The notes: a model not told the origin generated them from the sequence alone. Counted from the stretch's first letter, positions 27,915-37,887 are shown. The stretch: 64,000 bases of DNA from Nitrospirillum amazonense (GCF_007828035.1 NZ_VITV01000004.1:325559-389558); one strand, 5' to 3'. Program-made: numbers and translations.

Positions 27915-28865
27915 TCACCGTGACGCGGCGTACCGCCGCTCGATGGCGTCCCACAGAGTGGACTCGATGGCGCCGCCGTTCAGACGGTTGATCTCCTGGA
28001 TGCCGGTGGGGCTGGTCACGTTGATCTCGGTCAGGTAGTCGCCGATGACGTCGATGCCCACGAACACCAGGCCCTTGTCGCGCAGCACCCCGCCGATGGT
28101 GGCGCAGATTTCGCGTTCGCGCTGGGTCAGGTCGGTCTTGGCGGCGCTGCCGCCGGCGTGGAAGTTGGCGCGCGCCTCGCCCTCCTGCGGCAGGCGGCTG
28201 ACGGCGCCCACCGGCTCGCCATCCACCAGCAGGATGCGTTTGTCGCCCTGGCGGATTTCCGGCAGGTACTTCTGCACGATGACGGGCTCGCGATAGAGCT
28301 GGGTGAAGGTCTCCAGCAGGGCGCCCAGGTTCTCGTCATCCGGCTTCACATGGAAGACGCCCGACCCGCCGTTGCCGAACAACGGCTTCACGATGATGTC
28401 CCTGTATTCGCGACGGAAGGCCAGGACCTCGTCCTTGGCGCTGGTGATCAGCGTGGGCGGCATCAGGTCCGGGAAGTGGGTGACGAACAGCTTTTCCGGC
28501 GCGTTGCGGACGGAGGCTGGGTCGTTCACCACCAGGGTCTTGGGATGGACGTGTTCCAGCAGGTGGGTGGCCGTGATGTAGGCCATGTCGAAGGGCGGGT
28601 CCTGGCGCATCAGCACCACGTCGACGCTGGCCAGATCCAGCGTCTCGGCCGGGCCGAAGGTGTGGTGGTTGCCCCGTTCCCGCCGCACCTGCAGGGGCCG
28701 GGCGGTGGCCACCAGGCGGCTGTGGCGGAAGGCCAGATCCTGGGGCAGGTAGTGATAGAGGGTGTGCCCCCGCCGCTGCGCCTCCAGCGCCATCATGAAG
28801 GTGCTGTCGGTATCGATGTTGATGGAGTGCATCGGGTCCATCTGAATGGCAACGGACAGGCTCAT
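27915..28865 (-). CDS. gshB: Glutathione synthetase
   Basis: GshB ligates gamma-glutamylcysteine and glycine with ATP to make glutathione. The 316-residue protein begins with the family strand [20 protein letters not shown]. It contains the ATP-grasp elements [12 protein letters not shown] and the Mg-binding [21 protein letters not shown] near the C-terminus. The ATG at 28865 was chosen because GGAG sits six bases upstream; the ATG two codons earlier directly abuts GGAG. It is the last gene of the rsmI-yraN-SirB1-gshB run on the minus strand. Confidence 0.96.
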   Translation of the reverse strand: MSLSVAIQMDPMHSINIDTDSTFMMALEAQRRGHTLYHYLPQDLAFRHSRLVATARPLQVRRERGNHHTFGPAETLDLASVDVVLMRQDPPFDMAYITATHLLEHVHPKTLVVNDPASVRNAPEKLFVTHFPDLMPPTLITSAKDEVLAFRREYRDIIVKPLFGNGGSGVFHVKPDDENLGALLETFTQLYREPVIVQKYLPEIRQGDKRILLVDGEPVGAVSRLPQEGEARANFHAGGSAAKTDLTQREREICATIGGVLRDKGLVFVGIDVIGDYLTEINVTSPTGIQEINRLNGGAIESTLWDAIERRYAASR

Positions 28866-28983
28866 TCTCATCTCCCCCACCCCGGCGGTCCGGCGGTGCT
28901 TGGCTGGCAAAGGATAGGATTGTCTCCCGCATGGATCGGCCCGGCTGCGGCGCCAATCACACGGGGGGTGAATAAAGGTCGGC

Positions 28984-29877
28984 TCAATTCAGGCGATTGC
29001 GCAAATGCTGCACCAAGGTGGCCGCCTGGTCCAGCAACTGGGCGGAGGTGCCGGCGCGGGTTCCCAAGTCCAGGAAGGTCTCGAACGCCGAGATGGCGGT
29101 GGTGATATGGCCCAGCTGGGCCTGCAACAGGCCAGATTCGCGCCACAGGGCCACTTGGCCCGGGGCCATCAACAGCATGGCCTCCACCGCCTCGGCCGCC
29201 AAATCGGGCCGTTCGCCGCGCATGTGCAGCAGCTTCACATTGTTATGCAGGCGCAGGAGGACATCACGGTTGCCCACGGGGGCGTAGTGGTCCGGTTCCA
29301 GTTCCGCCGCGGCGCCCGAGGTCTGCTTGATCAGGTCGCGCAGGTCCACCACGCTCAACACCCGGCCGCCGCCGAAGGGATCGATGATGGCGCGGTCGCC
29401 ACCGTGATCGAGGCGGATGAGGAAATGGCCGGGGAAATTCAGGCCCACCATGTGCCAGCCCTGGGCGCGGGCGGCATGCATGTAAAGGATGCCCAACGCC
29501 ACCGGCAGGCCCCGGCGCCGATCGATGACCCGCGCCAGGTTGGCGTTCTGCAAATCCTCATAGGTGGCGCTGTCGCCCTCATAACCCATGCGGTCCACCA
29601 GGGCGCCGCGCAGCGCGTCCAGGCACTCGTCCAGGGTCAGCGCCTCCGGCGCGCGGCCGGCCGTCAGCCTGGCCACGGCGGCCGAGAGAGCGGTGAGATG
29701 CCGGCGGTAAGGCGCCAGGGCGGTGTCGCCGCTGGACAGGGTCGCCAGCGCCAGGGCAGTTTCCGCCAGGTCGATATCCTCATCACGCATCTGGCCCACG
29801 GCGCGCAGCAGCGCGCGGGCGTGCGCCTGGCCCTTGCCGGCGCGGGTGCTGCGATTCTGGGACCCCTGGCTGGTCAC
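28984..29877 (-). CDS. SirB1/transglutaminase-like protein with TPR-like tail
   Basis: This 297-residue protein matches the SirB1 (YchA) family. The central transglutaminase-like core contains [28 protein letters not shown] and [13 protein letters not shown], with the conserved NFPGHF and DPFGGG motifs. The C-terminal 90 residues look like TPR helices ([28 protein letters not shown]). The biochemical function is unknown. It lies between yraN and gshB on the same strand, with about 120-140 base gaps on either side. Confidence 0.85.
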   Translation of the reverse strand: MTSQGSQNRSTRAGKGQAHARALLRAVGQMRDEDIDLAETALALATLSSGDTALAPYRRHLTALSAAVARLTAGRAPEALTLDECLDALRGALVDRMGYEGDSATYEDLQNANLARVIDRRRGLPVALGILYMHAARAQGWHMVGLNFPGHFLIRLDHGGDRAIIDPFGGGRVLSVVDLRDLIKQTSGAAAELEPDHYAPVGNRDVLLRLHNNVKLLHMRGERPDLAAEAVEAMLLMAPGQVALWRESGLLQAQLGHITTAISAFETFLDLGTRAGTSAQLLDQAATLVQHLRNRLN

Positions 29878-30018
29878 GGATTGGATGCTCCCTCCGGCAT
29901 CGGCCCTGCGGCGCCGGGCTTTGGGGAGCCAGGCTTTTGGGGAGATAGCGCATCGCCGGGGCCGGTGTCGACCACCAATGCCGCCGGACCCTTCAATGAC
30001 CCGGTATGGAACGCGCCG

Positions 30019-30408
30019 TCAGGAGGGCCGCCAGGCATCCGGCTGATGCAGCGGCCAGCGCCGGGGCCGGACGATCATGAGGTCGAAGCGGATGGCGTGG
30101 CGCGCCAGCCGGGGCCGGGCGGCGACGTAGAGGCCGGCGGCCCGTTCCAGCCGGCGCCATTGCGCCAGGCTGACGGCCAGGTGGCCCAAGTCCTCCGTCG
30201 GACGCGCCTTGACCTCGACGATGGCCAGCAGCTCGCCCCTGGCCGCCACGATGTCGATCTCCCCCGCCGGGGTGCGGCAGCGGCTGGCCAGCACGCGGTA
30301 GCCCTTCAGCCGCAGGGCCAGGCGGCACCACGCCTCCGCCCAGCGGCCCAGGCGCTCGCCGGAGCGGCCCTTCAGCGTCTTTCTTGCCAGCCGCTCAGCC
30401 CGCGTCAT
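30019..30408 (-). CDS. yraN: YraN family endonuclease-like protein (UPF0102)
   Basis: This 129-residue protein has the PD-(D/E)XK nuclease-like core of UPF0102: GEIDIVAARGELLAIVEVKAR supplies the Asp and Glu-x-Lys residues. The biological role is unresolved. The start at 30408 overlaps the end of rsmI by 14 bases, so translation is probably coupled. The rsmI-yraN pairing is common in proteobacteria. Confidence 0.9.
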   Translation of the reverse strand: MTRAERLARKTLKGRSGERLGRWAEAWCRLALRLKGYRVLASRCRTPAGEIDIVAARGELLAIVEVKARPTEDLGHLAVSLAQWRRLERAAGLYVAARPRLARHAIRFDLMIVRPRRWPLHQPDAWRPS

Positions 30409-31411
30409 CTTTCGAAATCTCGAGCGCCCGTTGGTAGACCTGCTTGCGGGGGGCGCCGCTGGCCTCCGCCACCGTGGCGGCGGCGTCGCGGACGCTGAGG
30501 GTGCGCAGGGCGGCGCGCAGCAGGCCGTCGATATCGACCTCTTCGCCGGCGGCGTCAAGCGGCGGGCCAATGACCACCACCACCTCGCCCTTGGGCGGGC
30601 CGTTCTCGGCATAGTGGGCGGCGAGCCCAGGCAGGGTGCCGCGCCGCACCTCCTCGAACAGCTTGGTCAGTTCGCGCGCCACCGCCACCTCGCGCCCGCC
30701 CAGCACCTGGGCGGCGTCGGCCAGCAGATCGGCCAGGCGCTGGGCCGACTCGAACAGCACCAGGGTGACGCGCACCGGCGCCAGTTCCTCCAGCGCGGCC
30801 CGGCGGGCGCCGGTCTTGTTGGGCAGGAAGCCCGCGAACAGGAAGCGGTCGGAGGGCAGCCCCGCCAGCACCAGGGCGGTCAGGGTGGCGCTGGCACCCG
30901 GCAGATGGGTGACGTAAAGGCCCTGGTCGCGCGCCTCGCGCACCAGCTTGTAGCCGGGGTCGGAGATCAGCGGCGTGCCGGCGTCGGACACCAGGGCGAT
31001 GGCCTCGCCCGCCGCGATGCGGGCCAGCAGCTGGGGCCGCATGCGGGCGGCGTTGTGCTCGTGATAGGGCAGCAGGGGCTTGCGCACCTGGTACCGGGCC
31101 ATCAGCTTGGCCGTCACACGGGTGTCCTCGCAGGCGATGGCATCGACGCCCTTCAGCGTTTCCAGCGCGCGCAGGGTGATGTCGCCGGCGTTGCCGATGG
31201 GGGTGGCGACGACATGCAGGCCAGGCGGCGGTTTACGCGCGAGGGCGCTGCCGCTAGGCTCTGCCCCGTCCCCGTCCGGCGGGATGTCCCCGTCCGACGG
31301 AACGTCATCGTATGGATCGTTGCCGACGTCGACATCATCGACAGGGCCGGCGTCGACATCGTCGACGGGGCCGGCAACGATATCGTCGACAGGCGGTTGC
31401 TGCGGTTTCAT
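30395..31411 (-). CDS. rsmI: 16S rRNA (cytidine(1402)-2'-O)-methyltransferase RsmI with acidic N-terminal extension
   Basis: RsmI 2'-O-methylates C1402 of 16S rRNA using SAM. The tetrapyrrole-methylase fold is clear: LHVVATPIGNAGDITLRALETL, EDTRVT, SDAGTPLISDPG and LPGASATLTALVLAGLP. From the ATG at 31411 the protein is 338 residues. The first 55 form an unusual Asp/Pro/Gly-rich extension with a repeated GPVDDVD unit, encoded by short tandem DNA repeats. A start inside the extension cannot be excluded, as no good ribosome-binding site was seen. It is divergent from the lipoprotein gene, with only 22 bases between start codons. Confidence 0.93.
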   Translation of the reverse strand: MKPQQPPVDDIVAGPVDDVDAGPVDDVDVGNDPYDDVPSDGDIPPDGDGAEPSGSALARKPPPGLHVVATPIGNAGDITLRALETLKGVDAIACEDTRVTAKLMARYQVRKPLLPYHEHNAARMRPQLLARIAAGEAIALVSDAGTPLISDPGYKLVREARDQGLYVTHLPGASATLTALVLAGLPSDRFLFAGFLPNKTGARRAALEELAPVRVTLVLFESAQRLADLLADAAQVLGGREVAVARELTKLFEEVRRGTLPGLAAHYAENGPPKGEVVVVIGPPLDAAGEEVDIDGLLRAALRTLSVRDAAATVAEASGAPRKQVYQRALEISKDDAG

Positions 31412-31433
31412 GGGATCAACGGGTGGGTTTGCG

Positions 31434-32798
31434 ATGAAGTATGCCGGGATGTCCGCCACGACGGCGGCGGCCAGGACCGCAGCGACGCTGCTGACGCTGG
31501 CCTTGCTGGCGGGCTGCGCCAGCCAGCCCACGGTAACGGCCCCGCCGCGCGCCGCGCAAGCGCCGCAGCAGGCGCCCCAGCCGCAGGCAGCCCAGCCCCA
31601 GCCCGAGGCGGCCCCGGCCCAGACGGAAGCGGCCCCCGCCCCGGCCACGGTGCCCGCGGATGAGACGGTGCGCGTGGCCCTGTTGCTGCCCCTGTCGGGC
31701 AAGGCCGCCAGCCTGGGCGAGGCCATGCAGCAGGCGGCGCAGATGGCGCTGTTCGACACGGCCGACAGCCATTTCCAACTGCTGATCCGCGACACCAAGA
31801 GCACGCCAGAGGGATCGGTGGCCGCGGCGCAGGACGCGCTGGCCGCCGGCGCCACCCTGCTGATCGGCCCGGTCTACGGCGTGGACGCCAAGGCGGTGAC
31901 GCCGGCGGTGGGCACGGTGCCGGTGCTGAGCTTTTCCAACGACGCGACGGTGGCCGACACGCGCGCCCCGGCGGGCGGCACCTGGGTGCTGGGCTTCCAG
32001 CCGCAGGACCAGGTGGCCCGCGTGGTCAGCTACGCCGCCAGCCGCGGCCTGACCCGCCTGGCGCTGCTGGCCCCGGTGGGCAGCAACGGCGACATGGTGG
32101 AGCAGGCCATGCGCGACGCCGCCGCCAAGGCGGGCGCCGACGTCACCCGCGCCGCGCGCTATCAGCCCACGCAGAAGGACGTCAGCGACACCATCAAGCG
32201 GCTGTCCAACTTCGATCAGCGCCACGCCCAGATGGCGGCGGCGCGCGAGGCCACCGCCAGCAAGGACGGAAAACCCGGCCCCGCGGTGGAGGATCTTTCC
32301 TTCCAGGCCATCCTGATCGCCGAGGGCGGCCAACGACTGAAGGAGGTGGCGCCCCTGTTGCCCTTCTTCGACATCGACCCCGGCCCCGTGCGCTTCCTGG
32401 GCACCGGCCAGTGGGATGAGCCCGGCATTGGACGCGAGCCGGCCCTGGTGGGCGGCTGGTACGCGAGCGCCGCCCCCGACGCGCGCCAGGGTTTCGAGAA
32501 GCGGTTCAACGACGTGTACGGCCAGCGCCCGCCGCGTCTGGCCACCCTGGCCTATGACGCGACCGCCCTGGCCGCCGTGCTGGCCAAGGGCCACAAGGCC
32601 TATGTGCGGGAAAACCTGACCGACCCCAACGGGTTCGCCGGCATCGACGGGGTGTTCCGCCTGCTGCCCACCGGCCAGGTGGAGCGGGGCCTGTCCGTAC
32701 TGGAGGTGACCAAGACCGGCGTGACCGTCGTGGATCCGGCACCCACCAGCTTCACGCCGGCGGCGGCCCCGGCGCCCAGCCCGAACACCGGGTCATAA
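31434..32798 (+). CDS. LppC/LpoA-type penicillin-binding protein activator lipoprotein
   Basis: This 454-residue predicted lipoprotein has a lipobox LLAGC with the lipidated residue at Cys28. A Pro/Ala/Gln-rich linker (about 29-75) leads into a periplasmic-binding-protein-like fold (VRVALLLPLSGKAASLGEAMQQAAQMALFD) typical of the LppC family. LpoA in enterobacteria activates the peptidoglycan synthase PBP1a from the outer membrane; the same role here is inferred. The location divergent from rsmI is a widespread arrangement. An internal ATG at 31449 would still preserve the signal peptide. Confidence 0.9.
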   Translation: MKYAGMSATTAAARTAATLLTLALLAGCASQPTVTAPPRAAQAPQQAPQPQAAQPQPEAAPAQTEAAPAPATVPADETVRVALLLPLSGKAASLGEAMQQAAQMALFDTADSHFQLLIRDTKSTPEGSVAAAQDALAAGATLLIGPVYGVDAKAVTPAVGTVPVLSFSNDATVADTRAPAGGTWVLGFQPQDQVARVVSYAASRGLTRLALLAPVGSNGDMVEQAMRDAAAKAGADVTRAARYQPTQKDVSDTIKRLSNFDQRHAQMAAAREATASKDGKPGPAVEDLSFQAILIAEGGQRLKEVAPLLPFFDIDPGPVRFLGTGQWDEPGIGREPALVGGWYASAAPDARQGFEKRFNDVYGQRPPRLATLAYDATALAAVLAKGHKAYVRENLTDPNGFAGIDGVFRLLPTGQVERGLSVLEVTKTGVTVVDPAPTSFTPAAAPAPSPNTGS

Positions 32799-32817
32799 AT
32801 CGCTTACCGGGACGCCT

Positions 32818-33114
32818 TTACCGGGATGCAGTGCGCGGCGCGTCCATATCCAGGTAAAAGCCGTCCAGGTCGGCGCTGTCCAGATCGGGAAGACCGAGGT
32901 CGGCGGCCAAGTCCTGGGCCAGGGATCGTCGGGTGGCGGCGGCGGCCAGTTCGAACCAGGCGAGGCGGGCCACGCGGCTGGCGGCCGAGTGGTCGGTGTC
33001 GCGGCGCAGTTCCCCGGCGATGAAGCCTTGGCTCATTGAGCCGGCGGACGCCTGCGCATAACCGGCCTTCATGCCGGCGGGGGAGAACCGATCCAAACCA
33101 TGCTCCATCGTCAT
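32818..33114 (-). CDS. Hypothetical protein, 98 aa
   Basis: I recognise no family. The protein is soluble and rich in Ala, Asp and Arg. It has a central helix (SRVARLAWFELAAAATRRSLAQDLAADLG) and an acidic C-terminus (LPDLDSADLDGFYLDMD). The ATG at 33114 was chosen over a GTG at 33123. The upstream region (33150-33215) is AT-rich and may hold the promoter. Its stop faces the lipoprotein gene, 19 bases away. Confidence 0.55.
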   Translation of the reverse strand: MTMEHGLDRFSPAGMKAGYAQASAGSMSQGFIAGELRRDTDHSAASRVARLAWFELAAAATRRSLAQDLAADLGLPDLDSADLDGFYLDMDAPRTASR

Positions 33115-33267
33115 GTCTGCCACACACCAGGTGGGCGTCGGTTCACGTGCTGTTAATTAGATAGTGACCGAAATGACGCGGCGCGGGTAGAAAAATTATG
33201 CTTAAAAATTAGTTAAAACGGTGTGCGACCGCGAACACGGCACCACCTGCGGTGGCCGGCGACTTTC

Positions 33268-34059
33268 TCAACGGGTCCCGCCCCTTGGGAAAAGCTGGGA
33301 CAGGAGGAACAACGCGGCCGCAGCAACCACCACCGCCGGTCCCGCCGGCAGGTCGGCGCGGAAGGAGGCGCCCAGGCCGCCGCAGACCGACAACGCGCCG
33401 ATGGCAGCGGCCAGACCGGCCATGATTTCCGGCGTACGGGCGAATCGGCGGGCGCAGGCGGCTGGGATGATCAGCAAGGCGGTGATCAGCAGCACGCCCA
33501 CCACCTTCATGGCCAGCGCGATGGTGGCGGCCATCAGCATCATGAAGCCCAGCTGCGTGGCCAGCACGGGCACGCCCTCCACCCGCGCCAGATCCTCGTT
33601 CACCGTCATGGCCAGCAAGGGGCGCCACAGCCAGGCCAGCAGGGCCAGCACCACGGCCCCGCCACCCCAGATCCAGGCCAGGTCGCCACCGCTGACGGCC
33701 AGGATGTCGCCGAACAGATAGGACATGAGGTCCACCCGCACCGTCTGCAGCAGGGCCACGGCGATGAGGCCCAGGCTGAGCGTGGTGTGGCTGAGCAGGC
33801 CCAGCAGCGTATCGGTGGCCAGCTTGCGCTGGCGCTGCATCAGCACCAGCACGCCGGCCAGCGCCAGTCCCACCAGCGCCACCGCCAGCATTAGGTTGAT
33901 GCCGGCGACGAAGCCCAGCGCGATGCCCAGCAGGGCGGCATGGGACAGGGTGTCGCCGAAATAGGCCATGCGCCGCCAGACGACGAAGCAGCCCAGCGGT
34001 CCCGCCACCAAAGCGACGCCGACGCCGCCGGCCAGGGCGCGCAACAGGAAATCATCCAT
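33268..34059 (-). CDS. znuB: Zinc ABC transporter permease ZnuB
   Basis: ZnuB is the membrane subunit of the high-affinity zinc importer. The 263-residue protein has about eight spans and the ABC-3 family segment [20 protein letters not shown] near the N-terminus. It also has the conserved [18 protein letters not shown] stretch. Its start overlaps the end of znuC by 8 bases, so it is co-transcribed and coupled. Metal specificity is inferred from znuA and the Zur-like site. Confidence 0.94.
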   Translation of the reverse strand: MDDFLLRALAGGVGVALVAGPLGCFVVWRRMAYFGDTLSHAALLGIALGFVAGINLMLAVALVGLALAGVLVLMQRQRKLATDTLLGLLSHTTLSLGLIAVALLQTVRVDLMSYLFGDILAVSGGDLAWIWGGGAVVLALLAWLWRPLLAMTVNEDLARVEGVPVLATQLGFMMLMAATIALAMKVVGVLLITALLIIPAACARRFARTPEIMAGLAAAIGALSVCGGLGASFRADLPAGPAVVVAAAALFLLSQLFPRGGTR

Positions 34060-34882
34060 GGGGGTGCTGGTCCTTGGGGGGGGACCTGTCCTTGGGTCCG
34101 GGCTCGTGCGTGTGCTGGCAGCCGGGCGTGGCGGCGCCATGGCTGTGCGGCCCGGCGGCGGACAGCCAGGCCGGCATGGCCAGCGGATCGATACCGAACA
34201 GGGCCTGGAAATCGGGATGGCGGCGCACATCCTCCGGCCGGCCGGCGCAGCAGACGTGGCCGTTCAGGCAGATCAGGCGGTCGGTGCCGGAAATGGCGTA
34301 GCTTAGATCATGGCTGACCATCAGCACGCCACAGCCGTGGCGGCGGCGGATGGCGTCGATCAAGGCGTACAGGGTGGCCTGGCCGGCCACGTCCACAGCC
34401 TGCGCCGGTTCGTCCAGCACCAGCAGGTCGGGCCGGCGCAGCAGGGCGCGGGCCAGCATAACCCGCTGCGTCTCCCCGCCCGACAGGGCCTGCACCGGGC
34501 TGTCGGCCAGGCTGGCGGCGCCCACCTCGCTCAACGTCTCATCCACCGCCGCGTCGGTCACCGGGCCCCAGAGAGCCAGCAGCCGCCGCACGGTCAGGGG
34601 CAGGGTGGCGTCCACGGCCAGGCGCTGGGGCATATAACCGATGCGCAGGCCAGGCTTGCGCCACACCGTGCCGCCGCTGGGCCGCTGCAGCCCCAGCACA
34701 GCGCGCAGCAGGGTGGACTTGCCGGCGCCATTGGGCCCCACCAGGGTCACGACCTCGCCAGCCGACACCGCCAGGTCCACCGACTGCAGCACCGTGCGCC
34801 GGCCGAACTGCACCGTCAGGCTGGTGGTCTTGATAAGCGCCGCCTCGGGCGACATCTCTGGAAACTCTGCGTCGGACGGCAT
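34052..34882 (-). CDS. znuC: Zinc ABC transporter ATP-binding protein ZnuC with His-rich tail
   Basis: ZnuC drives zinc import. The 276-residue ATPase has Walker [10 protein letters not shown], the signature [17 protein letters not shown], Walker B LLVLDEP and the switch His (MVSHDLSY). The C-terminal 30 residues are His-rich (HSHG, HTHE, HPHG), a probable metal-sensing or storage tail often seen in ZnuC. The ATG at 34882 is the best family start. It is divergent from znuA across a Zur-like palindrome. Confidence 0.95.
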   Translation of the reverse strand: MPSDAEFPEMSPEAALIKTTSLTVQFGRRTVLQSVDLAVSAGEVVTLVGPNGAGKSTLLRAVLGLQRPSGGTVWRKPGLRIGYMPQRLAVDATLPLTVRRLLALWGPVTDAAVDETLSEVGAASLADSPVQALSGGETQRVMLARALLRRPDLLVLDEPAQAVDVAGQATLYALIDAIRRRHGCGVLMVSHDLSYAISGTDRLICLNGHVCCAGRPEDVRRHPDFQALFGIDPLAMPAWLSAAGPHSHGAATPGCQHTHEPGPKDRSPPKDQHPHG

Positions 34883-34980
34883 GGGCCCTTCCTGGCGGGG
34901 GAACCGGTCCCAGGTTCCAAGACGCCTGCGACACGGGTATGCGTGCCCCCCGGCTTTACGGCATCCGGACCGACTTGACA

Positions 34981-34999
34981 AATGTTATAGTATAACATT
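34981..34999. promoter_or_regulatory. Zur-type operator between znuC and znuA
   Basis: AATGTTATA and TATAACATT form a 9-bp perfect inverted repeat around a single G. This matches the AT-rich zinc-uptake-regulator box seen in proteobacteria (TGTTATA, TATAACA core). A TTGACA at 34975-34980 directly abuts it, so repressor binding would cover the znuA promoter. It lies between the divergent znuCB and znuA genes and can control both. Confidence 0.85.
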
Positions 35000-35049
35000 G
35001 CATGTTGGGGCGCTCGTGTCCCCGGCGCCTATCACCCGGTTGGTATTCC

Positions 35050-36012
35050 ATGTTCCCCTTCCGCATCCTGTCCCTGGTCGCCCTGCTGTGGCTGGCGTTC
35101 ACCGTCCCGTCGCGGGCGGACGCGCCCACGGCGCCCAAGGTGGTGGCGAGCGTGAAGCCGGTGCATTCCCTGGCGGCGGCGTTGATGCAGGGGGTCGGCC
35201 AACCCAAGCTGTTGGTCGACGGCACAGCCAGCCCGCACAGCTTCAGCCTAAAGCCCTCGGACGCCGGCGCCCTGTCCCAGGCCGACATCGTGTTCTGGAT
35301 GGGACCGACCTTGGAGCCCTTCCTGGTGAAGCCGCTGGCCAGCCTGGCCCGGGGCGCCCACATCGTCACCCTGATCGAGGCGCCGGGCCTGCGCCCCCTG
35401 GCCCTGCGCAGCGCCGGCGCCTGGGCGGATGGCGAGTCCCACCAGGATGGCCACCCCCACTTGGTGCCCGCCGCCGTGGGTGGGGCCGCCGACAACCAGA
35501 TCGATGGCCACGCCTGGCTGGATCCCGCCAACGCCAAGGCGATGGCCCGCGCCATGGCCGACGCCCTGATCCAGCGCGACCCGGCCGACGCCGCCCGCTA
35601 TCGCGACAACCTGGCCGCCCTGCTGCGCAGCCTGGATGCCTTGGATGCGGAGATCGGCGCCATCCTGGCGCCCGTGAGCGCCAAGCCCTTCGTCGTCTTC
35701 CACGACGCCTTCCATTACCTGGAGGCCCGCTACCGTCTGGACGGCGTGGGCGCCATCACCTTGAACCCAGAGGTGCGGCCGGGTGCCGCCCGCCTGAGCC
35801 AGCTGCGCGCCCGCATCCAGGCCTCCGGCGCCACCTGCGTCTTCGCCGAGCCACAGTTCGAGACGGCGCTGATCGGCGCCCTGATCGACGGAACCCAGGC
35901 CAAGCGCGGCGTGCTGGACCCCGAAGGCGCCCTGCTGCCCGCCGGGCCGGACCTCTACGCCACCCTGATGCGCGCCAACGCCCATGCCCTGGCGGGGTGC
36001 CTGGGCGGGTAA
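35050..36012 (+). CDS. znuA: Zinc ABC transporter substrate-binding protein ZnuA
   Basis: ZnuA is the periplasmic zinc-binding protein. The 320-residue precursor has a signal peptide (FPFRILSLVALLWLAF, cleaved near SRA-DA). The cluster A-I fold has putative metal ligands His63 (SPHSFSL), a His in NQIDGHAWLDP, and the FHDAFHYLE motif. The short HQDGHPH loop corresponds to the His-rich loop of zinc-type proteins. An ATG at 35002 would give an extra basic 16-residue stretch before the signal peptide and was not used. Confidence 0.94.
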   Translation: MFPFRILSLVALLWLAFTVPSRADAPTAPKVVASVKPVHSLAAALMQGVGQPKLLVDGTASPHSFSLKPSDAGALSQADIVFWMGPTLEPFLVKPLASLARGAHIVTLIEAPGLRPLALRSAGAWADGESHQDGHPHLVPAAVGGAADNQIDGHAWLDPANAKAMARAMADALIQRDPADAARYRDNLAALLRSLDALDAEIGAILAPVSAKPFVVFHDAFHYLEARYRLDGVGAITLNPEVRPGAARLSQLRARIQASGATCVFAEPQFETALIGALIDGTQAKRGVLDPEGALLPAGPDLYATLMRANAHALAGCLGG

Positions 36013-36061
36013 GCTGTGTTAAGACCGCCCCACGGAATTTCTGGCGGGTGGGGATGACATC

Positions 36062-36862
36062 ATGCGGATCGGGATCGTGGGCTGCGGCGGCCGGATGGGC
36101 CGCATGCTGATGCGGGAGGTGCTGGGCACCCCCGGCGCCACGCTGTCCGGGGGCACCATGCGCCCCGGCAACCCCGACCTGGGCCGCGACCTGGGCACCC
36201 TGTCGGGGCTGGACCCCGCCGGCATCGTCTCCACCAGCGATGTGGACGCCCTGTTCGCCGCCAGCGACGCGGTCATCGACTTCACCACCCCCGCCGGCAC
36301 GGCCGTCCACGCCGCGCTGGCCGGCCGCCACGGCACCGCCCTGGTGGTGGGCACCACTGGCCTGGCGCCCGACCAGCAGGCCGCCATCGACGCCGCGTCC
36401 AAGACGGCCGCCCTGGTGCAGGCGCCCAACATGAGCCTGGGCGTGAACCTGCTGCTGGCCCTGGTGGAGGACGTGGCGCGCACCCTGGGGCCCGATGTCT
36501 GGGATATCGAGATCGTGGAGATGCACCACCGCCATAAGGTGGACGCCCCCTCCGGCACCGCGCTGGGCCTGGGCCGCGCGGCGGCGGCCGGTCGCGGCGT
36601 CGACCTGGCGGCCGTGTCCGACCGGGTGCGCGACGGCCACACCGGCGCGCGCGAGGCCGGGCACATCGGCTTCGCCACCCTGCGCGGCGGCGATGTGGTG
36701 GGCGACCACACCGTCATCTTCGCGGCCGAGGGCGAACGTATCGAGCTGACGCACAAGGCCGGCAGCCGCGCCATCTTCGCGCGGGGTGCCGTGCGGGCCG
36801 CGATCTGGGCCGGCGGCAAGGCCCCCGGCCTGTACACCATGCGCGACGTGCTGGGCCTGTAA
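36062..36862 (+). CDS. dapB: 4-hydroxy-tetrahydrodipicolinate reductase
   Basis: DapB reduces hydroxy-tetrahydrodipicolinate in the diaminopimelate/lysine pathway. The 266-residue protein has an N-terminal NAD(P)-binding motif (GIVGCGGRMGRML). The catalytic segment is EMHHRHKVDAPSGTAL, with the conserved His and Lys. Its TAA shares a base with the ATG of the following exporter (TAATGA), so the two are translationally coupled. Confidence 0.96.
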   Translation: MRIGIVGCGGRMGRMLMREVLGTPGATLSGGTMRPGNPDLGRDLGTLSGLDPAGIVSTSDVDALFAASDAVIDFTTPAGTAVHAALAGRHGTALVVGTTGLAPDQQAAIDAASKTAALVQAPNMSLGVNLLLALVEDVARTLGPDVWDIEIVEMHHRHKVDAPSGTALGLGRAAAAGRGVDLAAVSDRVRDGHTGAREAGHIGFATLRGGDVVGDHTVIFAAEGERIELTHKAGSRAIFARGAVRAAIWAGGKAPGLYTMRDVLGL

Positions 36863-37806
36863 TGACCGACGCCGCCGCCGAGCTTTCCGCCCCATCCAGC
36901 CGCTGGGCCCACCCCGGCCTGAGGGGAGCGTTCTGGGGGCTGCTGGCGGTGGCGGTGTGGGCGGGGTCCTTCGTCATCACCCGCATGGGCGTGAAGGCCG
37001 GCCTGAACGCCTTCGACCTAGTGGCCCTGCGCTTCGCCACCGCCGGCGCCCTGATGGTCCCCATCCTGCGCCGCCGGGGCCTGGCCTTCGACCGGCTGGG
37101 CCTGGGCGGCCTGGTCCTACTGGTGGCGGGGTCGGGGGCGCCCTATGCCCTGATGCTGGCGGCCGGCGCCCGCTACGCCCCGGCCTCGCACGCGGCGGCC
37201 CTGACCCCCGGCCCCATGGCGGCCATGACCGCCCTGCTGGGCGCCCTGTTCCTGCGCGAGCGCCTGCCGGTCATCGGCTGGGCCGGCGTGGGCCTGATCC
37301 TGGGCGGCAGCGCCTTGATCGGCGGGCCCAGCCTGTTCAGCGGGTCGGGTGAAGGGGCGGCCCTGGGCCATGCCCTGTTCCTGGGCGGGGCGCTGGTGTG
37401 GGCCATCTACGTCATCGTCCTCAGGCGCAGCGGCGTGGGCCCGCTGCATGCCACCGCCATCGTCGCCACCGGGTCGGCCCTGCTGTACCTGCCGCTCTAT
37501 CTGCTGGTGTTGCCCAAGGGCGTGGGCCAGGCGGCGATGCCCGACATCGCGTTGCAGGCCATCTACCAGGGCTGCTTCACCACCCTGGTGGGCCTGGCGG
37601 CCTTCAACCGCGCCGTGGTCCTGCTGGGCGCCACCGGGGCCGCCGCCCTGCCGGCCCTGATCCCCGTGGTCACGCTGGGCCTGGGCGCCCTGATGCTGGG
37701 CGAGGCGCCCAGCCTGGCGGAGACGGCCGCCACCCTGCTGATCGGCGGCGGCGTGCTGGTCACAACGCTGGCGCGCAATCGCCGTCCACCACCCTCAAAA
37801 ACTTAA
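36862..37806 (+). CDS. DMT-superfamily (EamA) transporter
   Basis: This 314-residue inner-membrane protein has ten predicted spans in two EamA repeats. The first is AFWGLLAVAVWAGSFVITRMGVKAG and the second is around GAALGHALFLGGALVWAIYVIVLRR. The family exports amino acids and other small metabolites. Coupling to dapB might suggest a lysine-pathway substrate, but that is inference. The end of the gene is followed by a small AAGTCT/AGACTT hairpin at 37806-37820. Confidence 0.9.
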   Translation: MTDAAAELSAPSSRWAHPGLRGAFWGLLAVAVWAGSFVITRMGVKAGLNAFDLVALRFATAGALMVPILRRRGLAFDRLGLGGLVLLVAGSGAPYALMLAAGARYAPASHAAALTPGPMAAMTALLGALFLRERLPVIGWAGVGLILGGSALIGGPSLFSGSGEGAALGHALFLGGALVWAIYVIVLRRSGVGPLHATAIVATGSALLYLPLYLLVLPKGVGQAAMPDIALQAIYQGCFTTLVGLAAFNRAVVLLGATGAAALPALIPVVTLGLGALMLGEAPSLAETAATLLIGGGVLVTTLARNRRPPPSKT

Positions 37807-37887
37807 AGTCTCAAAGACTTAATTGACCGCCCCGGATCGCGGCGCGACAGTCGGGGCGGGAGAAACCACCGCCTCGGATGCCATGCC

